Positions 21,767 to 31,007 of a stretch of DNA of 64,000 bases are shown here, in pieces. Source of the DNA: Bacillus sp. UNC438CL73TsuS30 (GTDB taxonomy: Bacteria > Bacillota > Bacilli > Bacillales > Cytobacillaceae); NCBI RefSeq assembly GCF_000482325.1, contig NZ_AXVA01000005.1, positions 447,653 to 511,652 on the forward strand. The letters run 5' to 3'. The translations under genes and the position numbers were made by a program. Position 1 is the stretch's first letter; every line of letters begins with the position of its first letter. The notes beneath the pieces are model-generated. The model saw nothing but the letters and a program-made list of their open reading frames with translations, made no database searches and had not been told where the DNA came from.

Positions 21767-24325
21767 ATGTCGGTTGTGTTTAGACAAAAAATGAATATTG
21801 ATTTCGAGAGGTTGAATGAGGAGATCCACTTATTTCCCCAGGTACACCCAGTTACCCCTGATATGAAAATAACTCACAAGGGTGTTTCACGCTTGGTCAT
21901 GCTGGACCGTTACACCTTTAAAGACACTGAAAAAATTACCCTCAAAAATGGTGACTTTGTCGTTCTTACAATCAAAGAGGATCCAAAATTCCCAGCACGT
22001 GGTTTAGGATACATCACGGATATAGACTGGGAGAATAAAAAGGCTAAAGTTTTAGTGGAAGAGGAATTCAGAGGAGTTTTAGATGACCCGGAAGAGGCGA
22101 GCACAGGGATTATTTCTCGCTCACTTGATGTAATTGAGAAACCCTTAGAAATTTTTTATGAGCAAATTGCGAAACGTAATGCCACAGGACTTGCATCCGT
22201 TGAAATAACAGAGGAAAAGCGGAGAGAGTGGTTTGAAAGGTTTTATAATGAGCTCGTAAATATGAATTTTATTCCTGCGGGGCGTGTTCTTTACGGTGCA
22301 GGAGCGAATACGGATGTAACGTTTTTTAACTGTTACGTGATGCCTTTTGTAGCTGATTCACGTGAAGGGATTTCGGATCACCGAAAGCAGGTAATGGAAA
22401 TCATGAGCCGCGGCGGCGGTGTCGGAACGAATGGTTCAACTCTTAGACCGCGTAATACCTTGGCAAGAGGCGTAAACGGTAAATCATCAGGATCTGTATC
22501 TTGGTTGGATGATATTGCGAAATTAACGCATCTGGTGGAACAAGGTGGCTCGCGCAGGGGCGCGCAGATGATCATGCTGGCTGACTGGCATCCAGACATT
22601 ATTGAATTCATTATTTCAAAAATGCAAAATCCAAGAATTCTACGATTCTTAATTGAAAATACAAATGATGAAACAATCAAAAAGCATGCGAAAGATAAGT
22701 TGAAGTTTATGCCATTAACACTTCAAGAAACTGCTATGTACCAAGGAATTGTAAATTATAAAAACATCCCTGGAATGGGTGGATTTAGTGAAGGAATTAT
22801 CGCTGATGCGGAAGAAAAGTTAGAAGTCGGTGGGACTTTTGCAGTCCATAATTCAGAATTCTTAACAGGTGCAAATATTTCTGTTTGTTTAACAAAAGAA
22901 TTTATGGAAGCAGTTGAAAATGATAGTGATTATGAACTGCGATTCCCATATGTTGAGCACTATGATGAAGAAGAAATGAAGGTTTACAACGAAGAATGGC
23001 ACAAAGTTGGAGACGTTCGTGAGTGGGAAAAACTTGGTTATAAAATACGGACCTACAAAAAGATTAAAGCCAAGGAACTTTGGAACTTAATCAACATCTG
23101 CGCAACCTATTCAGCAGAGCCAGGAATTTTCTTTATTGACAATGCCAACGATATGACAAATGCAAAAGCATATGGTCAGAAAGTTGTAGCAACTAACCCA
23201 TGTGGAGAACAACCATTGGCACCGTTTTCCGTATGTAACCTTGCTGCTGTGAATCTTGCAGAAATGGCTAATAAGGAAACAAAAACTGTTGATTTTGAAA
23301 AACTTAAGAAAACAGTTTCTGTCGGAGTAAGGATGCAAGACAATGTAATTAACGCTACTCCTTACTTCTTAGAAGAAAACAAAAAGCAAGCACTTGGAGA
23401 ACGCCGTGTTGGATTAGGTGTAATGGGCTTGCACGATTTACTCATTTATTGTGAAACCGAGTATGGCTCCGAAAAAGGAAACCAGCTTGTAGATGAAGTT
23501 TTTGAAACGATTGCAACAACAGCATATAGAACATCGGTGGAACTGGCGAAAGAAAAGGGAAGTTTCCCATTCTTAACAGGTGAAGCACCTGAAGCAACCA
23601 ATCGATTAAGACAGGCATTTATCGAGACAGGGTTCATGAAGAAAATGCCAGAAGATATCCGCCAGTCTATTTTAGAAAACGGAATTAGAAATTCACATTT
23701 ACTAACTGTTGCTCCAACGGGATCCACAGGTACCATGGTTGGCGTATCTACAGGATTAGAACCTTACTTCTCGTTCTCTTACTTCAGAAGTGGACGCCTT
23801 GGTAAATTTATTGAAGTAAATGCAGATATCGTTCAAGAATATCTAGAACAGAATCCAGAAGCAGACAAGGAAAATCTTCCAAATTGGTTCGTAACAGCAA
23901 TGGAACTAGCACCAGAAGCACATGCAGATGTTCAATGTGTCATCCAACGCTGGATTGATAGCTCAATCAGTAAAACAGTCAACGCGCCTAAAGGCTATAG
24001 TGTTGAACAGGTAGAAAAGGTTTATGAGCGTCTATACCGTGGTGGTGCCAAGGGTGGTACCGTCTACGTCGATGGTTCACGTGATTCTCAAGTGCTAACC
24101 CTTAAAGCCGAAGAAAACACAGAAGAACAACTATCAATGTTTGAAGATAAGCCAAAGCAGCATGTTGTCCTCGTTGATACCATCACTGACCTTCGTTCAA
24201 CGGATGTAACAATTGGATCTGAAGTAGGCAACACTTGCCCAGTTTGCCGCAAAGGAAAAGTAAAAGAAATTGGTGGCTGTAACACCTGTACAAACTGCGG
24301 TGCACAATTGAAATGTGGTTTATAA
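21767..24325 (+). CDS. nrdJ: adenosylcobalamin-dependent (class II) ribonucleotide reductase
   Basis: 852 residues. Reduces ribonucleotides to deoxyribonucleotides with B12 as radical source, independent of oxygen. Seen: NFIPAGRVLYGAG and FFNCYVMPF (active-site region), RGGGVGTNGSTLRPR, NPCGEQPLAP (active-site Cys/Glu motif), PTGSTGTMVGVSTG, and a C-terminal zinc-like CPVCRKGK ... CNTCTNCGAQLKCG. The ATG at 21767 follows AAGGAG; an in-frame ATT/TTG further up has none. Monocistronic: own terminator and upstream NrdR-like sites. B. subtilis lacks this class, so it sets this host apart. Confidence 0.95.
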   Translation: MSVVFRQKMNIDFERLNEEIHLFPQVHPVTPDMKITHKGVSRLVMLDRYTFKDTEKITLKNGDFVVLTIKEDPKFPARGLGYITDIDWENKKAKVLVEEEFRGVLDDPEEASTGIISRSLDVIEKPLEIFYEQIAKRNATGLASVEITEEKRREWFERFYNELVNMNFIPAGRVLYGAGANTDVTFFNCYVMPFVADSREGISDHRKQVMEIMSRGGGVGTNGSTLRPRNTLARGVNGKSSGSVSWLDDIAKLTHLVEQGGSRRGAQMIMLADWHPDIIEFIISKMQNPRILRFLIENTNDETIKKHAKDKLKFMPLTLQETAMYQGIVNYKNIPGMGGFSEGIIADAEEKLEVGGTFAVHNSEFLTGANISVCLTKEFMEAVENDSDYELRFPYVEHYDEEEMKVYNEEWHKVGDVREWEKLGYKIRTYKKIKAKELWNLINICATYSAEPGIFFIDNANDMTNAKAYGQKVVATNPCGEQPLAPFSVCNLAAVNLAEMANKETKTVDFEKLKKTVSVGVRMQDNVINATPYFLEENKKQALGERRVGLGVMGLHDLLIYCETEYGSEKGNQLVDEVFETIATTAYRTSVELAKEKGSFPFLTGEAPEATNRLRQAFIETGFMKKMPEDIRQSILENGIRNSHLLTVAPTGSTGTMVGVSTGLEPYFSFSYFRSGRLGKFIEVNADIVQEYLEQNPEADKENLPNWFVTAMELAPEAHADVQCVIQRWIDSSISKTVNAPKGYSVEQVEKVYERLYRGGAKGGTVYVDGSRDSQVLTLKAEENTEEQLSMFEDKPKQHVVLVDTITDLRSTDVTIGSEVGNTCPVCRKGKVKEIGGCNTCTNCGAQLKCGL

Positions 24326-24334
24326 AATTTTACA

Positions 24335-24367
24335 AAGAGGTTGTCTCAAATAAGAGGCAGCCTTTTT
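24335..24367 (+). terminator. terminator after nrdJ
   Basis: GGTTGTCTC and GAGGCAGCC pair around AAATAA, then TTTTTCTGTTTTT. Confidence 0.8.
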
Positions 24368-24471
24368 CTGTTTTTCGAGTCGAAAAAACGAATTAACTTT
24401 ATAAAAAAATGACAAAACCTCCTATATTTATAACAAACTAGACATCTTTCTTTGTAAGAAAAGTCGAAAAT

Positions 24472-24488
24472 TGTAATATAACTGTAAT
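24472..24488 (+). promoter_or_regulatory. WalR (YycF) box
   Basis: TGTAAT-ATAAC-TGTAAT fits the WalR consensus TGT(A/T)A(A/T/C)-N5-TGT(A/T)A(A/T/C) without mismatch. It lies 76 bases before a secreted NlpC/P60 wall hydrolase, the kind of gene WalRK controls in Bacillus. Confidence 0.75.
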
Positions 24489-24563
24489 CTACCTGTGATG
24501 TAAACGTTATCTTTATTTTATATAGTAAAAGTAACAAAACACCTCACAGGGGGATCAAACAAG

Positions 24564-25016
24564 ATGTTGAAAAAACTTATCGCAGTTCTCGTCTTTGCAA
24601 TTACAATAAGTTCATTGTTTACACCTATGGGGGATAAAGCAGAAGCGGCATACTATCATAAGAAAGCTATTTCAGTAGCGAAGGCAAATATCGGTGTTCC
24701 ATATAGATGGGGTGGTATGAGCTCTAGAGGTTTTGATTGCTCAGGACTTGTAAGTTACTCTTATCGTAAAGCTGGAAAGAACTTACCACATTCAGCAGCG
24801 CAAATGTTTTACACTAAAGGAAAACGAGTTAAATCATCTTTAAGAGTCGGAGATTTAATGTTTTTTGGTCCAAATAAAGCAAGCCGTCCAACTCATGTTG
24901 CCATCTACATTGGCAACGGAAAAATGATTCAGTCCGTCACATCAAATGGTGTTTCCATTACCTATACAACCAATAGCTACTGGAAGCCAAGATTTATTGG
25001 GGCTAAACGTATATAA
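24564..25016 (+). CDS. secreted NlpC/P60 cell-wall endopeptidase
   Basis: 150 residues. A signal peptide (MLKKLIAVLVFAITISSLF ... AEA) is followed directly by the catalytic domain: catalytic Cys in GFDCSGLVSYSY, GDLMFFG, His in PTHVAIYIGNGKMI, and a polar third residue further on. It lacks LysM or SH3 wall-binding repeats, so it is a minimal D,L-endopeptidase that cuts peptidoglycan stem peptides. GGGGG ribosome binding site. Flanked by terminators, so transcribed alone, with a WalR box in front. Not a clear orthologue of a named B. subtilis enzyme such as LytE or CwlO. Confidence 0.92.
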   Translation: MLKKLIAVLVFAITISSLFTPMGDKAEAAYYHKKAISVAKANIGVPYRWGGMSSRGFDCSGLVSYSYRKAGKNLPHSAAQMFYTKGKRVKSSLRVGDLMFFGPNKASRPTHVAIYIGNGKMIQSVTSNGVSITYTTNSYWKPRFIGAKRI

Positions 25017-25022
25017 AATAAA

Positions 25023-25060
25023 AAGAAACATCGGGGACGCCCCGATGTTTCTTTTTATTT
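25023..25060 (+). terminator. strong intrinsic terminator
   Basis: GAAACATCGGGG and CCCCGATGTTTC form a perfect 12-base stem around ACG, followed by TTTTTATTT. Confidence 0.92.
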
Positions 25061-25180
25061 AGCGGCTATTTCATTTCACGACTATCTCCACACAAATTTT
25101 CTCCCTGTCCTCCGTACTATTTTTTTAACATCGCGCTTAAAGATGTAACAGTGAGTATATCAACTTTGGGAGTGGCTGCC

Positions 25181-26065
25181 ATGAAAATAGACGGCGTTTT
25201 TTCTGGAGGGGGTATTAAAGGGTTTGCATTAATTGGTGCATGTCAGGAAATTGAAAATCAAGGATTCCAATTTGAAAGGCTAGCCGGAACGAGTGCGGGT
25301 TCAATAGTGGCGGCATTACTTGCTGCAGGATACTCAAGTAAGGAAATTTATCAACTGCTTGAAGAACTAGATATTACCACAATGCTTGATCCAAGAAAGA
25401 CATTCATACCATTTTCCTTTGCGAAATGGCTGCTAGTCTATTTCAAACTTGGACTATATAAAGGAAATGCATTTGAAAAATGGATGACAGAAAAATTAGC
25501 GGCAAAAGGAATAAGGACATTCTCAGATCTTCCTCCACAAAAACTTAGAGTCGTTGCCTCCGATCTTTCAAATGGCCGGTTAATTGTCCTGCCAGATGAC
25601 TTGGAGAAATACGGTATCACATCAGGTTCCTTTTCTATTGCTAAAGCAATTAGAATGAGCTGCAGCATTCCCTACTTTTTTGAACCGGTAAAAATGCGTT
25701 CCATTGAGGGTATAGACGTCATTGTAGATGGCGGAGTCCTAAGTAACTTTCCAATGTGGCTGTTTGATACAGATGACGGTAAGATTAGGAGGCCAGTAAT
25801 CGGAATCAAACTAAGCACAAGCGAATATGAACACCAAAAACATAAAATCCAAAATGGTATCCAGCTATTTGGCGCATTATTTGAAACAATGAAGGATGCC
25901 CATGATGCCCGGTATATATCCAAAAAGCATGCAAAGAATATTATTTTTATCCCAGCGGAGGGTGTAAACTTAATTGAATTTGGCTTGACTGATGAAAAAA
26001 AGCAAAAAATAGTTGAGATCGGGAGAGCACATGCAGAAAGGTTTTTAAAAGCATGGGCATATTAG
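25181..26065 (+). CDS. yqhO: patatin-like phospholipase
   Basis: 294 residues. The patatin catalytic dyad is present: oxyanion loop GGGIKGFAL, nucleophile Ser in GTSAGS, and Asp in DGGVLSNFPMWL. It should hydrolyse acyl esters of (phospho)lipids in the cytosol or at the membrane; the true substrate is unknown. The ATG at 25181 is preferred since GGAGTGG precedes it and the conserved DGVFSGGG begins right after. Order yqhO-yqhP-yqhQ-yqhR matches B. subtilis. Confidence 0.9.
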   Translation: MKIDGVFSGGGIKGFALIGACQEIENQGFQFERLAGTSAGSIVAALLAAGYSSKEIYQLLEELDITTMLDPRKTFIPFSFAKWLLVYFKLGLYKGNAFEKWMTEKLAAKGIRTFSDLPPQKLRVVASDLSNGRLIVLPDDLEKYGITSGSFSIAKAIRMSCSIPYFFEPVKMRSIEGIDVIVDGGVLSNFPMWLFDTDDGKIRRPVIGIKLSTSEYEHQKHKIQNGIQLFGALFETMKDAHDARYISKKHAKNIIFIPAEGVNLIEFGLTDEKKQKIVEIGRAHAERFLKAWAY

Positions 26066-26069
26066 GCAA

Positions 26070-26104
26070 AAAAAAAGAGCGTTAAAGTGACGCTCGATTT
26101 TTCT
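26070..26104. terminator. bidirectional terminator between yqhO and yqhP
   Basis: GAGCGT and ACGCTC flank TAAAGTG, with A9 before and ATTTTT after. It includes the yqhP stop codon. Confidence 0.8.
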
Positions 26105-26474
26105 TTTTGCCTTTTTTTCCGTCAATTACGGTTAAGTGAGCAGGAGATTTCTTTTTGATTCGATTGCTTTTCTTTAAAGATGAGAGGGTCCCAAGTGAAG
26201 AACTCTTAATTCCCGAGTCCTTCCCTTTATGCTGCAAGCGTTTTTTTGACTTTTTCGCTGCCTTAAGAAATGCCCGCTGCTCTTTTTTCTGAGGGCTCAA
26301 ATTTGAAAACCTTCGAACAAGGAAAAAGATAACGAGACCAACCAATGCAATGACAAGTATATTCTGAAGAAAAGCAGAAGGATTATTAGTAAATGTTGCA
26401 AAAATCCCCAATAAAGCAAGAAGTATTAGCCCGCCAACAATGATAACGGGTGTCCGATTTTTCAAGAAAGCCAC
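26082..26474 (-). CDS. yqhP: conserved membrane protein YqhP
   Basis: 130 residues. Two transmembrane helices (~9-27 and ~36-54, the latter QNILVIALVGLVIFFLVRR), then a very basic C-terminal half (KKSKKRLQHKG, RIKKKS, KKGKKKNRAS). The composition and position between yqhO and yqhQ match YqhP of B. subtilis (SA1362 family). The tail may touch nucleic acid or acidic lipid; no function is established to my knowledge. Its start has GGAGGTGG. Confidence 0.85.
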   Translation of the reverse strand: MAFLKNRTPVIIVGGLILLALLGIFATFTNNPSAFLQNILVIALVGLVIFFLVRRFSNLSPQKKEQRAFLKAAKKSKKRLQHKGKDSGIKSSSLGTLSSLKKSNRIKKKSPAHLTVIDGKKGKKKNRASL

Positions 26475-26531
26475 CTCCCTATGAGCATCTTAAGCATTTT
26501 TTTTATCTTTTAAACACGGAAAAGGCAAAGA

Positions 26532-27482
26532 TTAGACAATTTCCTCTATCTCTACATGCTTCTCTGTTGCCTCTTCCATTTTTAAGAGTTCCTTAAAGGA
26601 CAAAATCGCCACTTCCACCTGGTCATTATCTGGTTCTTTTGTTGTTAACAATTGAAGCCATAAACCAGGGAGACCTAAATACTTTAATACAGGAATATCT
26701 CGAAGCTTATTGGTAAGCTGTAAGACTTCAAACGCAATTCCAAGTACAACTGGAATTAATGCCAGCCGGTCAACAATACGTAACCATAAAGGCGAAGTTG
26801 GGACAAGCATATAAACAAATACCCCAACAATAACCGTAAACAAGATAAAACTGCTGCCACATCGGTAATGAAGCCGGGAATGTGCTTGCACATTTTCCAC
26901 CGTTAGTTCCGCTCCGGATTCGAAGGTATTGATTACTTTATGCTCAGCACCATGATATTGAAACACCCTTTTAATCAAAGGTGTAAGAGAAACAAAATAA
27001 ATATAGCAAAGTAATAAGATTAGCTTAAAAAAGCCTTCAACAAGCACCTGTGCAAAATCGGATGGAAAAATGGTTCTGGTTAATTCGGCAAGGAAGACAG
27101 GGATTAACGTAAAAGCAAATTTCCCAAATAAAAAGGAAATAACACCAATTACAGCGACCCCCAGGTACATACTAAGCTTCGAACCTTCTTTTTCTTTTAT
27201 TGTATGATCATCTTTTGGGTCCACATCAAATCTTTCGGTTGAAAAATTTAAATGTTTGGAACCATTTGCACTAGCTTCAATAATGGCAATGATCCCACGG
27301 AGAAATGGAATCTTTTTCAGGTTTGCCAATTGAGGGTTTACCTTCCGAGGTAAACGGAAATATTCAACAGAATGATCCTTTCTGCGAATGGCGGTAACAT
27401 AATGATGCTTTCCGCCGAACATAACGCCTTCGACAACCGCCTGGCCGCCGTAAACTGGTTTTTGAGTTTTAGACATGTACAT
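26532..27482 (-). CDS. yqhQ: DUF1385 membrane protein YqhQ
   Basis: 316 residues from the ATG that follows AAGGTTGG by 8 bases. The N-terminus YGGQAVVEGVMFGG is the family hallmark, later YHGAEHKVINTFE with an His-rich GAEHK motif and LHYRCGSSFILFTV. Four or five transmembrane helices (around 115-150, 160-185, 220-245, 250-270). The conserved His/Glu motif between helices has suggested metal binding, but no activity is established. Leftward, next to yqhP, as in B. subtilis. Confidence 0.9.
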   Translation of the reverse strand: MYMSKTQKPVYGGQAVVEGVMFGGKHHYVTAIRRKDHSVEYFRLPRKVNPQLANLKKIPFLRGIIAIIEASANGSKHLNFSTERFDVDPKDDHTIKEKEGSKLSMYLGVAVIGVISFLFGKFAFTLIPVFLAELTRTIFPSDFAQVLVEGFFKLILLLCYIYFVSLTPLIKRVFQYHGAEHKVINTFESGAELTVENVQAHSRLHYRCGSSFILFTVIVGVFVYMLVPTSPLWLRIVDRLALIPVVLGIAFEVLQLTNKLRDIPVLKYLGLPGLWLQLLTTKEPDNDQVEVAILSFKELLKMEEATEKHVEIEEIV

Positions 27483-27725
27483 TACACCAACCTTAACAAA
27501 GTTGCACATTAGCAGAAAGTAAATCTGTATGTACTTAAATTTATTCTACTAGAAAAAAGAAAAAACCTCTATGAATGTAATAATTTTTCCATTTAAATTA
27601 AAAAAATTTTTATATGCAAGGGAATGAAATCCGAAGGACATAATAAAGAGCAAGAACATTATGGAAGCATACTCAAAAAAACTCAGTATATCCATTGGAT
27701 AAAAAGATAAAAGGAGGTCTATTCC

Positions 27726-28223
27726 ATGGAAAACGATCATAAAGAAAAAACGTATCCAAAACCAATGTCCTTCCCAATGATGGTTTTTTGGACAGGGCTA
27801 ATTGGGGGACTTTTTTGGAGTACAATCGGCTGGTTAGCTTACTATTTTAGTTTTACGGAGATTCGCCCAAATATCCTTTTGGAGCCATGGGCCCTTGGCA
27901 GCTGGAAATACGGTTGGATTGGAACGGTAATCTCCATACTATTACTTGGATTCATTTCTGTTGTGGCTGCATTTATTTATTATGCTGCATTAAGAAAGTT
28001 TACCGGCTTTTGGGTTGGACTTGGTTACGGGGTTGTTTTATTTTTATTGGTATTCTTTGTACTAAATCCGCTCTTTCCGAGTATGGATCCTATTGTTGAC
28101 TTAAAGAGAGATACTTTGATTTCTTCAGTTTGTTTATATATTGTATATGGAATTTTCATAGGATATTCGATTAATTATGAGTACCAAAATACCGTAATGA
28201 AGCAAAAAGAGACAGCCAGTTAA
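27726..28223 (+). CDS. yqhR: conserved membrane protein YqhR
   Basis: 165 residues with four transmembrane helices (~16-42, ~60-87, ~92-112, ~130-150), a charged N-terminus and the motif WALGSWKYGWIGTV. GGAGG ribosome binding site 8 bases from ATG. In B. subtilis yqhR is followed by aroQ (yqhS) and pepQ (yqhT); here aroQ is absent and pepQ starts about 100 bases later. Function unknown; expression in the forespore or mother cell has been reported for neighbours in the family, which I do not assert here. Confidence 0.88.
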   Translation: MENDHKEKTYPKPMSFPMMVFWTGLIGGLFWSTIGWLAYYFSFTEIRPNILLEPWALGSWKYGWIGTVISILLLGFISVVAAFIYYAALRKFTGFWVGLGYGVVLFLLVFFVLNPLFPSMDPIVDLKRDTLISSVCLYIVYGIFIGYSINYEYQNTVMKQKETAS

Positions 28224-28326
28224 TCATCATGATTAGGCGTATTTGATCTATTATGATAAAATAATTTTGTTGTGCAGTCCAAGTACATAGTTCTAAAACT
28301 GCCTTTTAAAAGGAGAGTAGAAACCC

Positions 28327-29388
28327 ATGGTGAAATTAGAGAAATTAAGAGAAAGTTTTGCGGCAAATGGGATTGAGGGAATACTGATTACAAGCCCATA
28401 TAACCGCCGATATGTTTCAAACTTTACCGGAACAGCAGGAGTCGTTTTGATTAGTTCTGAAAAGGCATTATTTATAACAGATTTCCGCTATATGGAGCAG
28501 GCCTCAAAGCAATGTGAAGGATTTGAAATTATTAAATTTTCAACTACGATTCCAGAAGAAGTGGCGAAACAGGCCAAACAGCTTGGAATCAACAAGCTTG
28601 GTTTTGAAGCGGACTATTTAACTTTTTCTGAATTTAAATCATATGAGAAAGAAATTGAAGGGGAGCTGCTGCCGGTTTCAGGAGTAATTGAAAAATTACG
28701 CTTGATTAAGACGGATGCAGAGATTAAGATATTAAAGGAAGCAGCAGATATTGCTGATGCTGCGTTTAAACATATTTTAGATTTTATTCGCCCCGGGAAG
28801 ACTGAGCTTGAGGTAGCGAATGAATTAGAGTTCTTTATGAGAAGGGCCGGAGCAACATCTTCTTCATTTGATACAATTGTCGCTTCAGGGAAACGCTCCG
28901 CACTTCCACATGGTGTAGCAAGTGATAAAGTAATTGAAACTGGGGATTTTGTTACCCTTGATTATGGTGCATATTATAAAGGTTATGTATCCGATATCAC
29001 AAGAACAGTTGCAGTGGGACAGCCGGATGAAAAGCTTAGGAATATTTATGAGATTGTTCTGGATGCACAGCTAAAAGGGATGGAAGGCATTAAACCTGGG
29101 ATGACAGGTAAAGAAGCCGATGCATTAACAAGAGACTACATAACTGAAAAGGGATTCGGTGAATATTTTGGACATTCAACCGGCCATGGAATTGGTCTTG
29201 AAGTTCATGAAGGTCCTGCTCTTTCATTTCGTTCTGACCTTGTTTTAGAACCAGGAATGGTGGTTACATGTGAGCCAGGAATCTATATTCCAGGGCATGG
29301 CGGCGTCCGAATCGAAGATGACACATTGGTCACGAAGACTGGTAATGAAGCTCTGACTCACTCAACAAAAGATCTAATTATTTTGTAA
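28327..29388 (+). CDS. yqhT: M24 aminopeptidase P family Xaa-Pro peptidase
   Basis: 353 residues. N-terminal creatinase-like domain (1-125), then the pita-bread domain with the dimetal ligands: Asp in [13 protein letters not shown] and SDITRT, His in [12 protein letters not shown], Glu in [10 protein letters not shown] and the last Glu in RIEDD. HGVAS carries the substrate-side His. It removes or splits Xaa-Pro dipeptides in the cytosol. AAGGAG ribosome binding site. Directly upstream of efp with 22 bases between, as in most Bacilli: likely one operon. Confidence 0.93.
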   Translation: MVKLEKLRESFAANGIEGILITSPYNRRYVSNFTGTAGVVLISSEKALFITDFRYMEQASKQCEGFEIIKFSTTIPEEVAKQAKQLGINKLGFEADYLTFSEFKSYEKEIEGELLPVSGVIEKLRLIKTDAEIKILKEAADIADAAFKHILDFIRPGKTELEVANELEFFMRRAGATSSSFDTIVASGKRSALPHGVASDKVIETGDFVTLDYGAYYKGYVSDITRTVAVGQPDEKLRNIYEIVLDAQLKGMEGIKPGMTGKEADALTRDYITEKGFGEYFGHSTGHGIGLEVHEGPALSFRSDLVLEPGMVVTCEPGIYIPGHGGVRIEDDTLVTKTGNEALTHSTKDLIIL

Positions 29389-29410
29389 TGTATATAGGAG
29401 GATTTATTGC

Positions 29411-29968
29411 ATGATTTCTGTTAACGATTTTAAAACAGGCTTAACGATTGAAGTGGATGGCGGTATTTGGCGCGTCATTGACTTCCAACACGTAAAACCA
29501 GGTAAGGGTGCAGCTTTTGTTCGCTCCAAGCTGCGTAATCTTCGTAACGGAGCCATCCAGGAAAAAACGTTCCGTGCCGGTGAAAAAGTTGAAAAGGCCC
29601 AAATTGATAACCGCAAAATGCAGTACCTTTATGCAAGCGGAGATCAACATATATTTATGGATATGGAATCGTACGAGCAAGTTGAGCTTCCGGCAACTAG
29701 CATTGAGTATGAATTAAAGTTTTTGAAAGAAAATATGGAAGTTCACATTATGATGTTTAATTATGAAACCCTCGGGGTGGAATTGCCAAACACAGTTGAA
29801 CTTGAAGTGACTGATACAGAGCCTGGAATTAAGGGTGATACTGCTTCGGGCGGTACAAAACCAGCAACACTTGAAACTGGTTTAATTGTTCAAGTCCCAT
29901 TCTTTATAAACCAAGGTGACAAGCTAATCATCAATACTACAGAAGCATCATATGTATCAAGAGCATAA
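29411..29968 (+). CDS. efp: elongation factor P
   Basis: 185 residues, three beta-barrel domains. Relieves ribosome stalling at polyproline. K32 in the loop [10 protein letters not shown] is the residue that B. subtilis modifies with 5-aminopentanol, here with the flanking Gly-Lys-Gly preserved. C-terminal signature [23 protein letters not shown] 8 bases before ATG, 22 bases behind the peptidase. Followed by a terminator. Confidence 0.97.
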   Translation: MISVNDFKTGLTIEVDGGIWRVIDFQHVKPGKGAAFVRSKLRNLRNGAIQEKTFRAGEKVEKAQIDNRKMQYLYASGDQHIFMDMESYEQVELPATSIEYELKFLKENMEVHIMMFNYETLGVELPNTVELEVTDTEPGIKGDTASGGTKPATLETGLIVQVPFFINQGDKLIINTTEASYVSRA

Positions 29969-29976
29969 TTTATTTT

Positions 29977-30020
29977 TAAAAGCCTTAGAGCGGTTCAGCC
30001 GTTCTAGGGCTTTTTTTCTT
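29977..30020 (+). terminator. terminator after efp
   Basis: AAGCCTTAGAGCGG and CCGTTCTAGGGCTT pair with two wobble pairs, then TTTTTTT. Confidence 0.88.
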
Positions 30021-30198
30021 TTCCTTCGAAAAGGCCGATATTTGAAAAGTTTGTGAAATATAAAGGGATAAGTTTTGAACAATTTATTAAACTCATTCTT
30101 TATCACTAGTGTGTACATGGCTTGAAGAATAAAATGGAGTTGGATAACGAGGAGCATTTTAGTGTGTTAATTTACCTTTTTAGATTAGGGGGAGTCAA

Positions 30199-30873
30199 AT
30201 GGATAAAATCAGAATTCTTATAGCAGATGATTATCATTTGTTTATCCGCGGCATGGAAAGTATTCTTTCTGAAGATTCATCTCTTCAAATCGTCGGGAAA
30301 GCATACAACGGCAAACAAGCCTATGAAATGGCTGTAGAACGAAAACCCGACGTGATTTTGTTAGATATGAATATGCCTGTTATGAATGGTCTTCAAGCCT
30401 TAAAAATGATTGTAGGGGAATTGAAGGATATAAAAGTTTTAATGTTGACACTGAATGATCAGGAAGAATTATTAGTCGAAGCACTAAAATCAGGTGCTAA
30501 GGGATATTTATTAAAGGATTTACTTCCTAATGAATTGCTGACATTTGTACATATGGTGTATAGAGGAGAAAACATTATTACGGGACAAATGGCCGGGAAA
30601 ATCATAGAAAACAGCTCAATGCAGGCAATAAATAGACGAAATCAAGTAGAATTGATTTTTACTAAAAAGGATGTTTTGACTAGACGAGAGAAGGAAATTT
30701 TGGTCCATGTGATGAAAGGCCAGACCAATCGTGAAATTGCTCTGGCATTACTTATTTCAGAAAATACCGTAAAAAATCATTTGCGAAATATTATGGAAAA
30801 GCTTCACATGAATAATCGTGTCCAAGCAGCGGCCTATGCATTCCAGGAAGGCTGGCTGCAAAAAGGGTCATGA
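30199..30873 (+). CDS. NarL/LuxR-type response regulator, orphan
   Basis: 224 residues. Receiver domain (1-120) with acidic pocket D10/D11 (IADDYH), phospho-acceptor D55 (VILLDMNMP), Thr in MLTLND and Lys in YLLKD. C-terminal GerE-type helix-turn-helix (LTRREKEILVHVMKGQTNRE ... TVKNHLRNIMEKL). AGGGGGA precedes the ATG. No histidine kinase is adjacent, so partner and signal are unknown. It lies just before the cytochrome c island (135 bases away), so control of that island is possible, but this is inference. Confidence 0.88.
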   Translation: MDKIRILIADDYHLFIRGMESILSEDSSLQIVGKAYNGKQAYEMAVERKPDVILLDMNMPVMNGLQALKMIVGELKDIKVLMLTLNDQEELLVEALKSGAKGYLLKDLLPNELLTFVHMVYRGENIITGQMAGKIIENSSMQAINRRNQVELIFTKKDVLTRREKEILVHVMKGQTNREIALALLISENTVKNHLRNIMEKLHMNNRVQAAAYAFQEGWLQKGS

Positions 30874-31007
30874 CCAGCTGGACAAAATCACTACCAAAAC
30901 GGTTAAAACCATAAAACTTCACTAAATAGTAAGAATTAAGGACCGTTTGCAAAAAATGTTTTGCTAAAATGAACATGAAATTAGGATTAGGAAGGAGGGA
31001 ATTGGAA

